In this document: piece after piece, positions 5,672 through 11,648 of the stretch
Layout: each line of letters opens with the position of its first letter
Position numbering within the stretch: position 1 is the stretch's first letter
From: DAOVGU01 sp030637775 [NCBI: bacterium]
GTDB lineage: Bacteria; Ratteibacteria; UBA8468
Reading direction: 5' to 3'
Assembly: GCA_030637775.1 (NCBI GenBank)
Contig: DAOWFY010000171.1
Coordinates: forward strand, 1 to 11,648
DNA length: 11,648 bases
Position numbers and translations under genes: made by a program
Notes under the pieces: generated by a model
What the model saw: the letters and a program-made list of their open reading frames with translations, nothing else
Told to the model about the DNA's origin: nothing
The model's database searches: none

Positions 5672-7731
5672 GTGATTTCCAGCTCAGAGAAGTCGGCTAA
5701 CTTTGAAAATTCTTGATTGATCAGGGAAAGGAGAGCAAGCCGATTGTTCCGGAAGACCTCATTCTTCTCCATCACTAAAACATTGTCAAAGAAGGAGTCA
5801 ATCGATGGTTTTAGCTCTTCCAATTTTTTTAGATATTCTTGATACTCTTCCTTTTTCCAGAGTTCATTGAGATCTTTTATCATATTTTGATAATGAGAAA
5901 AAAGTTTTTTCTCTGCCTCTTCCTTTAAAAGCTCTTTTCTAAAAGCGGTTAGTTTTATCTTCCAGTTCTCTGCCTGTTTGAGAATATTTGTCACTCTACT
6001 AAATGCTTCCAAGGAGGCGGAAGCAGAGGAGGTCTTTTTCCATATCTTGAGAGAAATAGCTTTTTCTCTTATCTGGACAGGATCGCTAAGATCTATCAGG
6101 ATTGCCGCCCGAATATCCGCCGGTATGCCATCGTTTGCTAAAAGAAGATTTATCCTCTGCTTAAAGAAATCAACAAGACCTCGATAGACACTCTCGGTGG
6201 CAGAGGGAAAAAGAGAAACTGTCTTTTTAAGGAGATTGGGTAGATGAAGTTTTAACCGTTTCTTCCAGACTATTTCGATGAGACCATTGGCTAAACGCCT
6301 GACACCATAAGGATCTGAAGAGGCGGAAAGGTCGATTCCAATGATAAGATAGCCACAGATAGCGATCAGCCGGTCTGCTATTCCTACCGCCATCGCCTCC
6401 TTTCTTGTGGGAAGAGAATCTCCCGGAAATCGAGGCAAATAATGCTCCTCGATAATCTGAGAAGTCAATTCATTTTCTCCGGAGAGAAGACCGTAATGAC
6501 CACCGACAAAACCTTGAAGTTCGGGAAATTCTCGTACCATCTGGGTGGCAAGATCATTTTTGCAAAGAAGAGCTCCTCTTTCTATATTCGCGATATCTTT
6601 TAACCCTAAATCCTTACCAATCTCGCCTGCTAATTTCTCCATTCTTTTTACCCGATCAAAGGTTGTGCCTAACTGATTGTGAAAGATAATTTTCTTGAGC
6701 TCCTCTCCATATTTTTCAAAGGGCTTTCTTAAGTCCTCCTGGTAGAAAAACTTGCTATCGGCCAATTTTGCCCCCAGAACCTCTTCATATGAACTTTTAA
6801 TTCCCTTGTTCTTACTTCCATTCGCCACAATGGCGAATAAAGGAAGAAGATTTCCCTTTCCATCCCTGAAAGGAATCCCCTTTCCCCTCTTAACGGCGGA
6901 TTCAATAACTCTTTCGGGGAGAATTTTTAGATATTGCTTCTCTATCGAGCAGCAAAGCAAAGCAGGATACTCAACAAGATCTCCCGCTTCTCTGATTAGA
7001 TCCTCGTCAACCTTTCTCCCCTTTAACGAGCAGATTTCTTCTAATCCTTTTCTAATCAGGGAAGCCCGAATTTCCCGGTCAAGAATAACGAAATTTTTCT
7101 GGAGGGTGTCGAAGTAATTGGCTGGATTTCTCACCCGAAAAGGGCCTGGGCTTAAGAAACGATGACCGTAGGTGAGGTTGGAGGAGTTTAAATTTTCAAC
7201 TCGAAATCTAATGGTCTTCTCATCAAGGAGAGCCAAAATCCATCTGATTGGTCGGGAAAAGGAAAGCCTCGTCTTCCCCCAGCGCATCGGCTGTGTAAAG
7301 GAAAGGGACCTTAGAAGATCCGGCAATACCCTTCTTAAGATAGCGGAGGTTGGTTTACCCTTTTTTTTAGAGACGGCACAAACAACCTCCTTTTTACCCA
7401 CATATTTTACTACAAGTTGAGAAACCTTTACTTTTTGAGATCGAGCAAAACCCTTGGCCGCTTCCGTAGGATTCCCGTCTTTGTCAAAGGCGATATCTTT
7501 TGGAGGACCGGATACTTCAATTAAATTATCGGCCTGACGATCGGCAATTCCCTTAAGATAGAGAACAATTCTTCGGGGAGTAGCAAAAGAAAGAGTTTTT
7601 TTGAAAGAAATATTATTCCGGGTAAGGATTTCTTCTGCCAAGAGGGGAAGTTCTTTCAATGAATGTCGCATATCCTGAAGAGATAATTCCTCTGTCCCAA
7701 TCTCCAAAATAAAATCCAGATTTTTTTTCAT
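5620..7731 (-). CDS. glyS: Glycine--tRNA ligase beta subunit
   Basis: GlyS is the tRNA-binding beta chain of the bacterial alpha2-beta2 glycyl-tRNA synthetase; the catalytic alpha chain (glyQ) is not in this window. At 703 residues it has family length plus a short tail. Seen features: N-terminal LEIGTEEL (9-16), FATPRRI (49-55), VSGPPKDIAFDKDGNPTEAAKGFAR (73-97), QPMRWG (147-152), the HD-like region GGHYGLLSGEN...IIEEHYLPRFPGDSLP (410-441), IADRLIAICG (451-460), SSDPYGVRRLANG (471-483), and the C-terminal anticodon-binding part with NRLALL and FSKLADFSEL. The residues after SELEI come from a 77-bp repeat, giving an unusual C-terminal extension. It begins 2 nt after lptG with no Shine-Dalgarno sequence, suggesting coupled translation. 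Confidence 0.97.
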   Translation of the reverse strand: MKKNLDFILEIGTEELSLQDMRHSLKELPLLAEEILTRNNISFKKTLSFATPRRIVLYLKGIADRQADNLIEVSGPPKDIAFDKDGNPTEAAKGFARSQKVKVSQLVVKYVGKKEVVCAVSKKKGKPTSAILRRVLPDLLRSLSFTQPMRWGKTRLSFSRPIRWILALLDEKTIRFRVENLNSSNLTYGHRFLSPGPFRVRNPANYFDTLQKNFVILDREIRASLIRKGLEEICSLKGRKVDEDLIREAGDLVEYPALLCCSIEKQYLKILPERVIESAVKRGKGIPFRDGKGNLLPLFAIVANGSKNKGIKSSYEEVLGAKLADSKFFYQEDLRKPFEKYGEELKKIIFHNQLGTTFDRVKRMEKLAGEIGKDLGLKDIANIERGALLCKNDLATQMVREFPELQGFVGGHYGLLSGENELTSQIIEEHYLPRFPGDSLPTRKEAMAVGIADRLIAICGYLIIGIDLSASSDPYGVRRLANGLIEIVWKKRLKLHLPNLLKKTVSLFPSATESVYRGLVDFFKQRINLLLANDGIPADIRAAILIDLSDPVQIREKAISLKIWKKTSSASASLEAFSRVTNILKQAENWKIKLTAFRKELLKEEAEKKLFSHYQNMIKDLNELWKKEEYQEYLKKLEELKPSIDSFFDNVLVMEKNEVFRNNRLALLSLINQEFSKLADFSELEITNCDTGLSANFSSNIRN

Positions 7732-7733
7732 TA

Positions 7734-8783
7734 TTACTTTTTCACAAAAGCAAGGAGAAAAATGCCAATTGTGCCGAAGAAAAAATTGGCAAACCAGGCA
7801 CCCAAGAAAGGGTAAAGCAACCTTTCTTTCCCGAGGGCTATCCCTAAAGAGAAAATCCAGTAGTAGAGGAAACAGACAATAATAGAAAAGCCAATTCCGA
7901 AGAATCTATTCGCTGGTAGATGGAAAGAAAGAAGGAAAGGAAGTCCGAGAAAAAGGACAAAAAGATTGATAAAGGGAACTGCGGTTTTGCTATGGAGATC
8001 AACCAATTGAACCGCGGGATAGAGTCCATCCTTCTTTAATCTCCTCAAATAAAAAAGAAGTTCATTGAAAGAAAGTTGTTCCGCTTTTCGATAGCCGGTT
8101 AAAAGCGTTTCCGGACTTAATTTTAAATCGATTTTTAGAGAATTAAATTCACTCTGGGAGATACGCCTGCCTTGCCTATTAAATTGGCGACTTATTCCAT
8201 TTTTTAGGATCCAGACTTCTTTATCCGAATACAGTGCGCTTTTTGCATTGATGATCTTCTGCAAAGCACCATCGGAGTAACTTAAAATTTGAAGGCCAAA
8301 AAGAACCCCTTTTTCTCTATCAAATAGTTCAGCATAGAGCATTTTCTCCTTTGTATGAAATGTGATCTCGGAAAGCTTTTTTTCTCCGCTACTCTCAATC
8401 TTCAGGGAGAGAGGGGGAACTATTCTGTCATTGACCAAGAAGGAAATACCTGAGAGGAGAAAACCAAAAAGCAAAAACGGAAGAAAGATACGATAAAGAC
8501 TGATTCCCGCCACCTGAAAGGCAATGGTCTCATTATAACGGGAGAAGGTCCCTAAAACAAAAAGGGAGGAAAGAAGTATGGCAATCGGAGAAAGCTGAAC
8601 AAAGACCGAAGGAATCTGGAAGAGATAATTCTTAAAGAGGGGATAGAGTTTTTGCTTTTCCTTTAAGATATCCCCCGACTCCTCTAAAAATTGGATAAGC
8701 AGATATAGAAAAATAAAGATAAGAAGTGAGATGAAAAAAGGTTTAATAAATTCCCTGGTAATATACCGATCCATGATCTTCAT
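7734..8783 (-). CDS. lptG: LPS export permease LptG (YjgP/YjgQ family)
   Basis: LptG is one of the paired inner-membrane subunits that, with the LptB ATPase, extracts lipopolysaccharide and passes it to the Lpt bridge. From the start at 8783 it has 349 residues: transmembrane helices near 15-33, 60-80 and 95-115, a periplasmic beta-jellyroll-like domain (about 125-250) and three C-terminal helices. DRYITREFIKPFF at the N-terminus, the FSRYNE segment and VDLHSKTAVPFINLFVLFLGLPF are family-like. I chose ATG 8783 because it forms a 4-nt ATGA overlap with the lptF stop; the frame is open to 8846, but the extra 21 residues lie inside lptF and do not resemble the family. LptF and LptG are paralogues; the order lptF-lptG supports this name. 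Confidence 0.88.
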   Translation of the reverse strand: MKIMDRYITREFIKPFFISLLIFIFLYLLIQFLEESGDILKEKQKLYPLFKNYLFQIPSVFVQLSPIAILLSSLFVLGTFSRYNETIAFQVAGISLYRIFLPFLLFGFLLSGISFLVNDRIVPPLSLKIESSGEKKLSEITFHTKEKMLYAELFDREKGVLFGLQILSYSDGALQKIINAKSALYSDKEVWILKNGISRQFNRQGRRISQSEFNSLKIDLKLSPETLLTGYRKAEQLSFNELLFYLRRLKKDGLYPAVQLVDLHSKTAVPFINLFVLFLGLPFLLSFHLPANRFFGIGFSIIVCFLYYWIFSLGIALGKERLLYPFLGAWFANFFFGTIGIFLLAFVKK

Positions 8784-9868
8784 CTTTTTACTTTCTTTAT
8801 TAGGAGAAAGAAGCCAAAACCTCCAAAGATAATATTTGGCAACCAAAGGAGCGATGACGAAAGGAATTTTTGGGACAATATTTCCCCAATTATTGAAAGG
8901 AGATAGTAAAGGAGAATGGTGAAAAAGACTATTGTAAAATCTAAAAATTTTCCCGAATGTTTAATCACAATTCCTAAAGGAATACCAAACAAAACAAAGA
9001 TGAATGGAGCAAAAGAGAAGGAGGCACGCTTTTGGATTTCGGCTAAAATCTCTATGTTTTTTATTCCCTTTTTCTGCCAGTTTCTCTTTTCTCTGAGCAA
9101 TTCTTTTAAGGTGTATTCCCTGATCTTTTTTGAAAGAACCCTTCTTCCACCGCTGGCCGAACTCTTCTTAAGAAGAAAATCGTATGATTTGAATCTCAGG
9201 TTGGCGTAATCCTGCGGGTGAGATGAATTATAGGTCTGCATGAATCCATCCAAAAGATGGAGAGTAATCCTTCCTTTTCGGGGAGAGAAGATTGTTCCTC
9301 TCTCTGCCCTGGTTGTGGAAAGCTCCTTTTCATTAAACTTATAGATCGTAATGTCAAAAACCTTATTGCCTTTTACCCTTCTGGCGAATAAAATTGTATT
9401 CTTGAAATCTCTAATAAAGGTTCCTTCCTGAATCAGATTTGTTGGTGGAACTTTAATCTCTAACTCACTTACCATTCTTCTGCTTGAGAATTGGAGATTG
9501 GGGGAGGTTATATTATTAAGATAGAAAGTAAAGAGAGAGAGAAAAAGAGCAATGATCAGGAGGGGAAAAAGAAAGGAATGGAGATTTATCCCGGAGGAGG
9601 AAATTGCCGAAATTTCATAATCGGCAGAAAGTCTGGCAAAGATGATAATTGTGGCCGCAAAGAGAGCCAAAGGTATACTAAAATTCAGGAAGCCAACGGA
9701 CAGATACCAGAAAAACTTTAATAAATAGGGAAATCCAACCATTCTCTTGACAAAGAGTTCGGCAAGTTTTAAGATATTTCCCAAAGAGAACATAAAAACA
9801 AAGAAAACAAGACCCAAGAGGAAGGGGAAAACATGCTCTCGCAAGAGATATAACCTTAAAATTTTCAT
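8780..9868 (-). CDS. lptF: LPS export permease LptF (YjgP/YjgQ family)
   Basis: This is the partner of LptG in the LptB2FG lipopolysaccharide extractor. The 362 residues show the same layout: N-terminal RLYLLREHVFPFLLGLVFF, helices near 15-35, 55-78 and 100-118, a periplasmic domain (about 120-255), and three C-terminal helices. ARLSADYEISAISSSGI (78-94) is the family's coupling-helix region, and FAPFIFVLFGIPLGI (about 286-300) its conserved C-terminal helix. It is the first gene of the minus-strand string, 104 nt from the divergent comF. No Shine-Dalgarno sequence is seen before the ATG. A promoter-like sequence lies inside the 77-bp repeat upstream (9913-9942). Confidence 0.9.
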   Translation of the reverse strand: MKILRLYLLREHVFPFLLGLVFFVFMFSLGNILKLAELFVKRMVGFPYLLKFFWYLSVGFLNFSIPLALFAATIIIFARLSADYEISAISSSGINLHSFLFPLLIIALFLSLFTFYLNNITSPNLQFSSRRMVSELEIKVPPTNLIQEGTFIRDFKNTILFARRVKGNKVFDITIYKFNEKELSTTRAERGTIFSPRKGRITLHLLDGFMQTYNSSHPQDYANLRFKSYDFLLKKSSASGGRRVLSKKIREYTLKELLREKRNWQKKGIKNIEILAEIQKRASFSFAPFIFVLFGIPLGIVIKHSGKFLDFTIVFFTILLYYLLSIIGEILSQKFLSSSLLWLPNIIFGGFGFFLLIKKVKR

Positions 9869-9877
9869 CTTGTTTAT

Positions 9878-9954
9878 TTTACTACATGCATAATCTGAAG
9901 GACTAACTACGTATATTACTACTAAAGTTAGCAGATAGTCAAGTGTCGTAATTT
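9878..9954 (+). repeat. 77-bp dispersed repeat, copy 2 (lptF/comF divergent intergenic)
   Basis: It matches 5595-5671 at 70 of 77 positions, same orientation. An imperfect dyad pairs ATCTG (9893-9897) and CTAAC (9903-9907) with GTTAG (9927-9931) and CAGAT (9932-9936), around TACGTA. It fills most of the space between the divergent genes. Confidence 0.9.
9913..9942 (-). promoter_or_regulatory. Possible promoter of the lptF string, carried by the repeat
   Basis: On the minus strand TTGACT (9942-9937, 5/6 to consensus) and TAATAT (9918-9913, 4/6) are 18 bp apart, which would start transcription near 9906, about 38 nt before lptF. Copy 1 of the repeat has TGGACT at the same place, so only this copy has the better -35 box. 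Confidence 0.35.
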
Positions 9955-9972
9955 ACCACATAAACCTATCGG

Positions 9973-10635
9973 ATGAAATTCATTAAGTCTTTAAATAGAG
10001 GGTTTCTTAGTCTTCTCTTTCCCTTTTACTGTGCAGGATGCGGTGAGAGGCTTTCTCCGATTGGAGAAGGTTCTCGATCTTTCTGTAGAAATTGCATTTC
10101 TAAAATATCGTCATTTCATAAAGTACCAATTAAACCCGATACTTATGCCGTCTGTAAATATGAAGGAATTGTTAAGAAGACCATTCATCGTCTAAAATAC
10201 GGAAAAAAGAGATTTCTTGCGCAAAGTCTGGGAATGATTTTAGCAAACTTTTATAAAGAGAATCTTGATCCTGAACGTAGTCGAAGGATTAATTTTATTG
10301 TTCCTGTTCCCCTCCATCGGGCCAGAGAAAGGGAAAGGGGCTTTAACCAGGCAGAGCTCCTCGCTGTTGCGATGTGTAGGACTCTTAATCTTCCAATATC
10401 GGCAAATAATCTTATCAGGATTAGAAACACTCCTTCCCAGACCTTAATCAAAAAGAGCGAACGCTTGAAAAATTTGAAAGGCGCCTTTAGAATCAAAAAA
10501 CCCCGTTACTTCTTGAAGAAAAGTGTTTTGCTTGTTGATGATGTTTACACTACGGGAGCTACAACCGATGAATGCAGAAGAGTACTGAAAAAAGCCGGTA
10601 GCAAAAAAGTCCTTATCCTTACCTTTGCAAAGTAG
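9973..10635 (+). CDS. comF: ComF family phosphoribosyltransferase-like protein
   Basis: ComF proteins combine an N-terminal zinc finger with a type I phosphoribosyltransferase fold and are linked to DNA uptake and recombination; the substrate is unknown. The 220 residues match the family. The zinc ligands are visible: C20-x2-C23 (FYCAGCGERL) and C38-x2-C41 (FCRNC). Further motifs are KYEGIVKKTIHRLKYGKKR (62-80), IVPVPLHRARERERGFNQAELLA (109-131), a TPSQTLIKKSERLKNLKGAF block (153-172) and the PRPP loop VLLVDDVYTTGAT (185-197). Residues LDPERSRRI (98-106) come from a 24-bp palindrome inserted in frame before the conserved FIVPVPLH. Transcribed away from lptF; the start is the first ATG in frame, without a clear Shine-Dalgarno sequence. 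Other com genes are not in view. Confidence 0.9.
   Translation: MKFIKSLNRGFLSLLFPFYCAGCGERLSPIGEGSRSFCRNCISKISSFHKVPIKPDTYAVCKYEGIVKKTIHRLKYGKKRFLAQSLGMILANFYKENLDPERSRRINFIVPVPLHRARERERGFNQAELLAVAMCRTLNLPISANNLIRIRNTPSQTLIKKSERLKNLKGAFRIKKPRYFLKKSVLLVDDVYTTGATTDECRRVLKKAGSKKVLILTFAK
10267..10290. repeat. 24-bp palindrome inside comF
   Basis: ATCCT (10268-10272) pairs with AGGAT (10285-10289) around GAACGTAGTCGA. In frame it encodes DPERSRRI. I recognise this peptide-coding palindrome as a type dispersed in many uncultured bacterial genomes; only one copy is in this window. Confidence 0.6.
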
Positions 10636-10691
10636 ACAGGCTCGGAAGTTTCATAGCCAATACTCAGTTGCTCTGCAAGTAAACCATGTTA

Positions 10692-10790
10692 AGAGATGAC
10701 TAAAGTTTGTTCACTCGGGCTTTCTTATTCCTCGGCACTATCGTGCCTGCGGCATAACCGCCAACTCGCTTACAAACCCCAGTCATTTCC
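10692..10790 (+). repeat. 99-bp dispersed palindromic repeat, copy 2 (downstream of comF)
   Basis: It matches the reverse complement of 3821-3919 at 91 of 99 positions. Its right end is decayed (AGTCATTTCC instead of AGTCATCTCT), so the terminal inverted repeat is less perfect than in copy 1. The hairpin core GGCACTATCGTGCC is unchanged. The reading frame across it (from 10696) repeats the first residues of the longest ApbE frame but has no other coding signs. Confidence 0.92.
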
Positions 10791-10805
10791 TATAATCACT
10801 TATGA

Positions 10806-10833
10806 TTGCTACGCAACAACCATTGTCTATAAT
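10806..10833 (+). promoter_or_regulatory. Possible promoter of the hairpin-rich stretch
   Basis: TTGCTA (10806-10811, 4/6 to consensus) and TATAAT (10828-10833, 6/6) are 16 bp apart. Transcription would begin near 10840, exactly where the GC-rich folded region begins. Confidence 0.4.
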
Positions 10834-10837
10834 GTTT

Positions 10838-11088
10838 TCCCCTCTGGGGAATGCTGTGCGACGAGTAAGGGTGCCAGTGCGATGAATAAAGAACACTGTT
10901 TGGCACGCCCGCCGAGATGTGAGGCGGGCTGGGGTCACGGGATAGCATTGGGTGCCCCGGAGCACCCTGACCGACGAACGCAGTGAGGAGAAGACACAGA
11001 AGGGCGCGAGTCGGTAGCAGGGCACGCTTCAGGAAACTTCCTCGCCTCAGTGAAGAGAAAAATCGTCTCCCCTCTGAGGAGAAGACAG
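10838..11088 (+). ncRNA. Candidate structured RNA (GC-rich, many hairpins), family not identified
   Basis: This part of the 495-nt gap between comF and the next gene is clearly richer in G+C than its flanks and has no convincing reading frame. Consecutive helices can be drawn: CCCC/GGGG (10839-10849); a long-range pairing AATGCT (10850-10855) with AGCATT (10944-10949) enclosing GTGCCAGTG/CACT-GTTT-GGCAC (10871-10906) and GCCCGCC/GGCGGGC (10907-10929); GGGTGC/GCACCC (10950-10967); ACCGAC/GTCGGT (10970-11015); CTTCA/TGAAG (11027-11055); and GTCT/AGAC with TCC/GGA (11065-11087). A promoter-like sequence precedes it. The multibranched layout is what a functional RNA would show, possibly of mobile origin (a guide RNA of the HEARO/omega type is one idea), but I cannot assign a family, and it could be a cluster of palindromic repeats. 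Confidence 0.4.
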
Positions 11089-11093
11089 TATAT

Positions 11094-11122
11094 TTGACAT
11101 CTAAAATTTTTCAAGATATAAT
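11094..11122 (+). promoter_or_regulatory. Consensus sigma70 promoter of the serine protease gene
   Basis: TTGACA (11094-11099) and TATAAT (11117-11122) match the consensus at all 12 positions with the optimal 17-bp spacer. Transcription would start near 11129, within a few bases of the first ATG (11131), so the message may be leaderless or start translation at ATG 11140 or 11152. Confidence 0.75.
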
Positions 11123-11130
11123 AAAAACAA

Positions 11131-11648
11131 ATGGGATTAATGACAGAGTATATGAAAAAGAGTGCAGCGGACCTAGAAATAGAATTATTAGAACTAATTA
11201 GTAAATATAACAAAATAAGAAATACCTATTTAGTTCTTTATGCGACAGCAACTGGTAAACCAATTCCTGATGTAGCGCTTAATCAAGAAGATTACTATAC
11301 AATAGCTGATATATTACGAGGAAAAGATTTAAGTAAAATTGATTTTTACATTGAGTCCCTTGGCGGGAGTGGTGAGACAGCAGAAGAAATAGTAAGGTTC
11401 ATGCGAAGTAAATTTGATACTATTTCTTTTGTTGTTCCAGGCCAAGCAAAAAGCGCAGGCACGATTATTGTTTTATCAGGAGATGAGATTTTAATGACCG
11501 AAACAGGAAGTCTGGGTCCAATTGATGCTCAAGTAAAAATAGGAAGATCTATACAATCGGCTTACGATTATGTAGAGTGGACAAAAAATAAGCAAAAAGA
11601 GGCGGAAGAGAAAAAAGCTTTAAATCCATTTGATGCAATAATGATAGC
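11131..11648 (+). CDS. Serine dehydrogenase proteinase-type (SppA/ClpP-fold) serine protease, 3' end outside window
   Basis: 172 residues are visible and the frame is open at the right edge. The sequence has the ClpP/crotonase-fold pattern of the SDH_sah (serine dehydrogenase proteinase) group: ...KIDFYIESLGGSGETAEEIVRFMR (69-92), with a glycine-rich oxyanion segment LGGSGE; the nucleophile motif PGQAKSAGT (103-111, probable catalytic Ser108); LSGDEILMTETGSLGPIDAQ (115-134); then a charged helical stretch. No signal peptide or membrane segment is seen, so it is probably cytoplasmic. Substrates are unknown. The gene is more AT-rich than its neighbours and has a perfect consensus promoter, unlike the genes to its left, which suggests an accessory region begins here. 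Start choice is uncertain among ATG 11131, 11140 and 11152; none has a strong Shine-Dalgarno sequence. It is not listed among complete frames because its stop is not in the window. Confidence 0.8.
   Translation, partial: MGLMTEYMKKSAADLEIELLELISKYNKIRNTYLVLYATATGKPIPDVALNQEDYYTIADILRGKDLSKIDFYIESLGGSGETAEEIVRFMRSKFDTISFVVPGQAKSAGTIIVLSGDEILMTETGSLGPIDAQVKIGRSIQSAYDYVEWTKNKQKEAEEKKALNPFDAIMI

Noticed and set aside
8784-8846. A 21-residue longer N-terminus for LptG
   Set aside because: It lies inside lptF, has no family similarity, and the ATG at 8783 gives a standard ATGA overlap.
10636-10691. Terminator after comF
   Set aside because: No GC-rich hairpin with a T-tract is seen in the 56 bp between the stop codon and the repeat.
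10696-10986. A 96-residue reading frame between comF and the protease gene
   Set aside because: Its first third is the 99-bp repeat and the rest lies in the hairpin-rich stretch; the product is rich in Cys, Arg and His without any domain, so it is a chance frame.
11065-11087. Intrinsic terminator before the protease promoter
   Set aside because: A hairpin is present but no run of T follows it; it may simply be the last helix of the folded stretch.
10838-11088. RNase P RNA, tmRNA, SRP RNA or a group II intron
   Set aside because: The signature sequences I know for these RNAs, such as the GAGGAAAGTC block of RNase P or an intron domain V hairpin, are not seen.
10691-11090. CRISPR array
   Set aside because: No repeat unit recurs at regular spacing; the repeated elements are single palindromes.
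10783-11213. Minus-strand frames of 80 and 92 residues over the same stretch
   Set aside because: They cover the palindromes and the consensus promoter, have no recognisable motif and overlap a well-supported protease gene.

Overview
The window looks like part of the chromosome of an uncultured, Gram-negative-type (diderm) bacterium. LptF and LptG imply an outer membrane with lipopolysaccharide, a fragment at the left edge resembles O-antigen ligases, and glycyl-tRNA synthetase is the bacterial two-subunit type. Base composition is moderately AT-rich. The gene order and the load of palindromic repeats resemble candidate-phylum genomes of the Omnitrophota or Desantisbacteria kind, but that placement is inference and not demonstrated by the sequence.

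Layout. 1-741 (+) is the 3' end of a membrane protein with TPRs that enters from the left edge. 786-962 (+) is rpmB (ribosomal protein bL28), whose end overlaps recJ tail to tail. 9868 down to 920 (-) is one tightly packed gene string: lptF-lptG-glyS-glyA-comEB-apbE-recJ. Junctions are a 4-nt ATGA overlap (lptF/lptG), a 2-nt gap (lptG/glyS), a 24-nt gap (glyS/glyA), a 29-nt overlap (glyA/comEB), an ATGA overlap (comEB/apbE) and a 5-nt gap (apbE/recJ). 9973-10635 (+) is a comF-type phosphoribosyltransferase, divergent from lptF. 10636-11130 has no convincing gene; it holds a dispersed repeat, a GC-rich hairpin-dense stretch that may be a structured RNA with its own promoter, and a consensus sigma70 promoter. 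11131-11648 (+) is the start of an AT-rich gene for a SppA/ClpP-fold serine protease of the serine dehydrogenase proteinase type, cut by the right edge.

The most unusual property is the number and placement of short palindromic elements. At least ten copies from about six families lie in 11.6 kb, and most sit inside or on the borders of conserved genes. They add in-frame peptides to the O-antigen-ligase-like protein, RecJ (twice), ApbE and ComF. They also form the tail of GlyS, the stop codon of ComEB, the possible start of ApbE, the stop codon of ApbE and the possible start of RecJ. Two families have a second copy in the window (99 bp, 91/99 identical; 77 bp, 70/77 identical), which shows directly that they are dispersed. 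The pattern resembles the Rickettsia palindromic elements found inside protein-coding genes, but with several unrelated families in one small region.

The minus-strand string mixes envelope assembly (LptFG), translation (GlyS), one-carbon and dTMP supply (GlyA, ComEB), flavin attachment to exported proteins (ApbE) and DNA repair (RecJ). It reads as a housekeeping operon held together by close packing, not as a single pathway.
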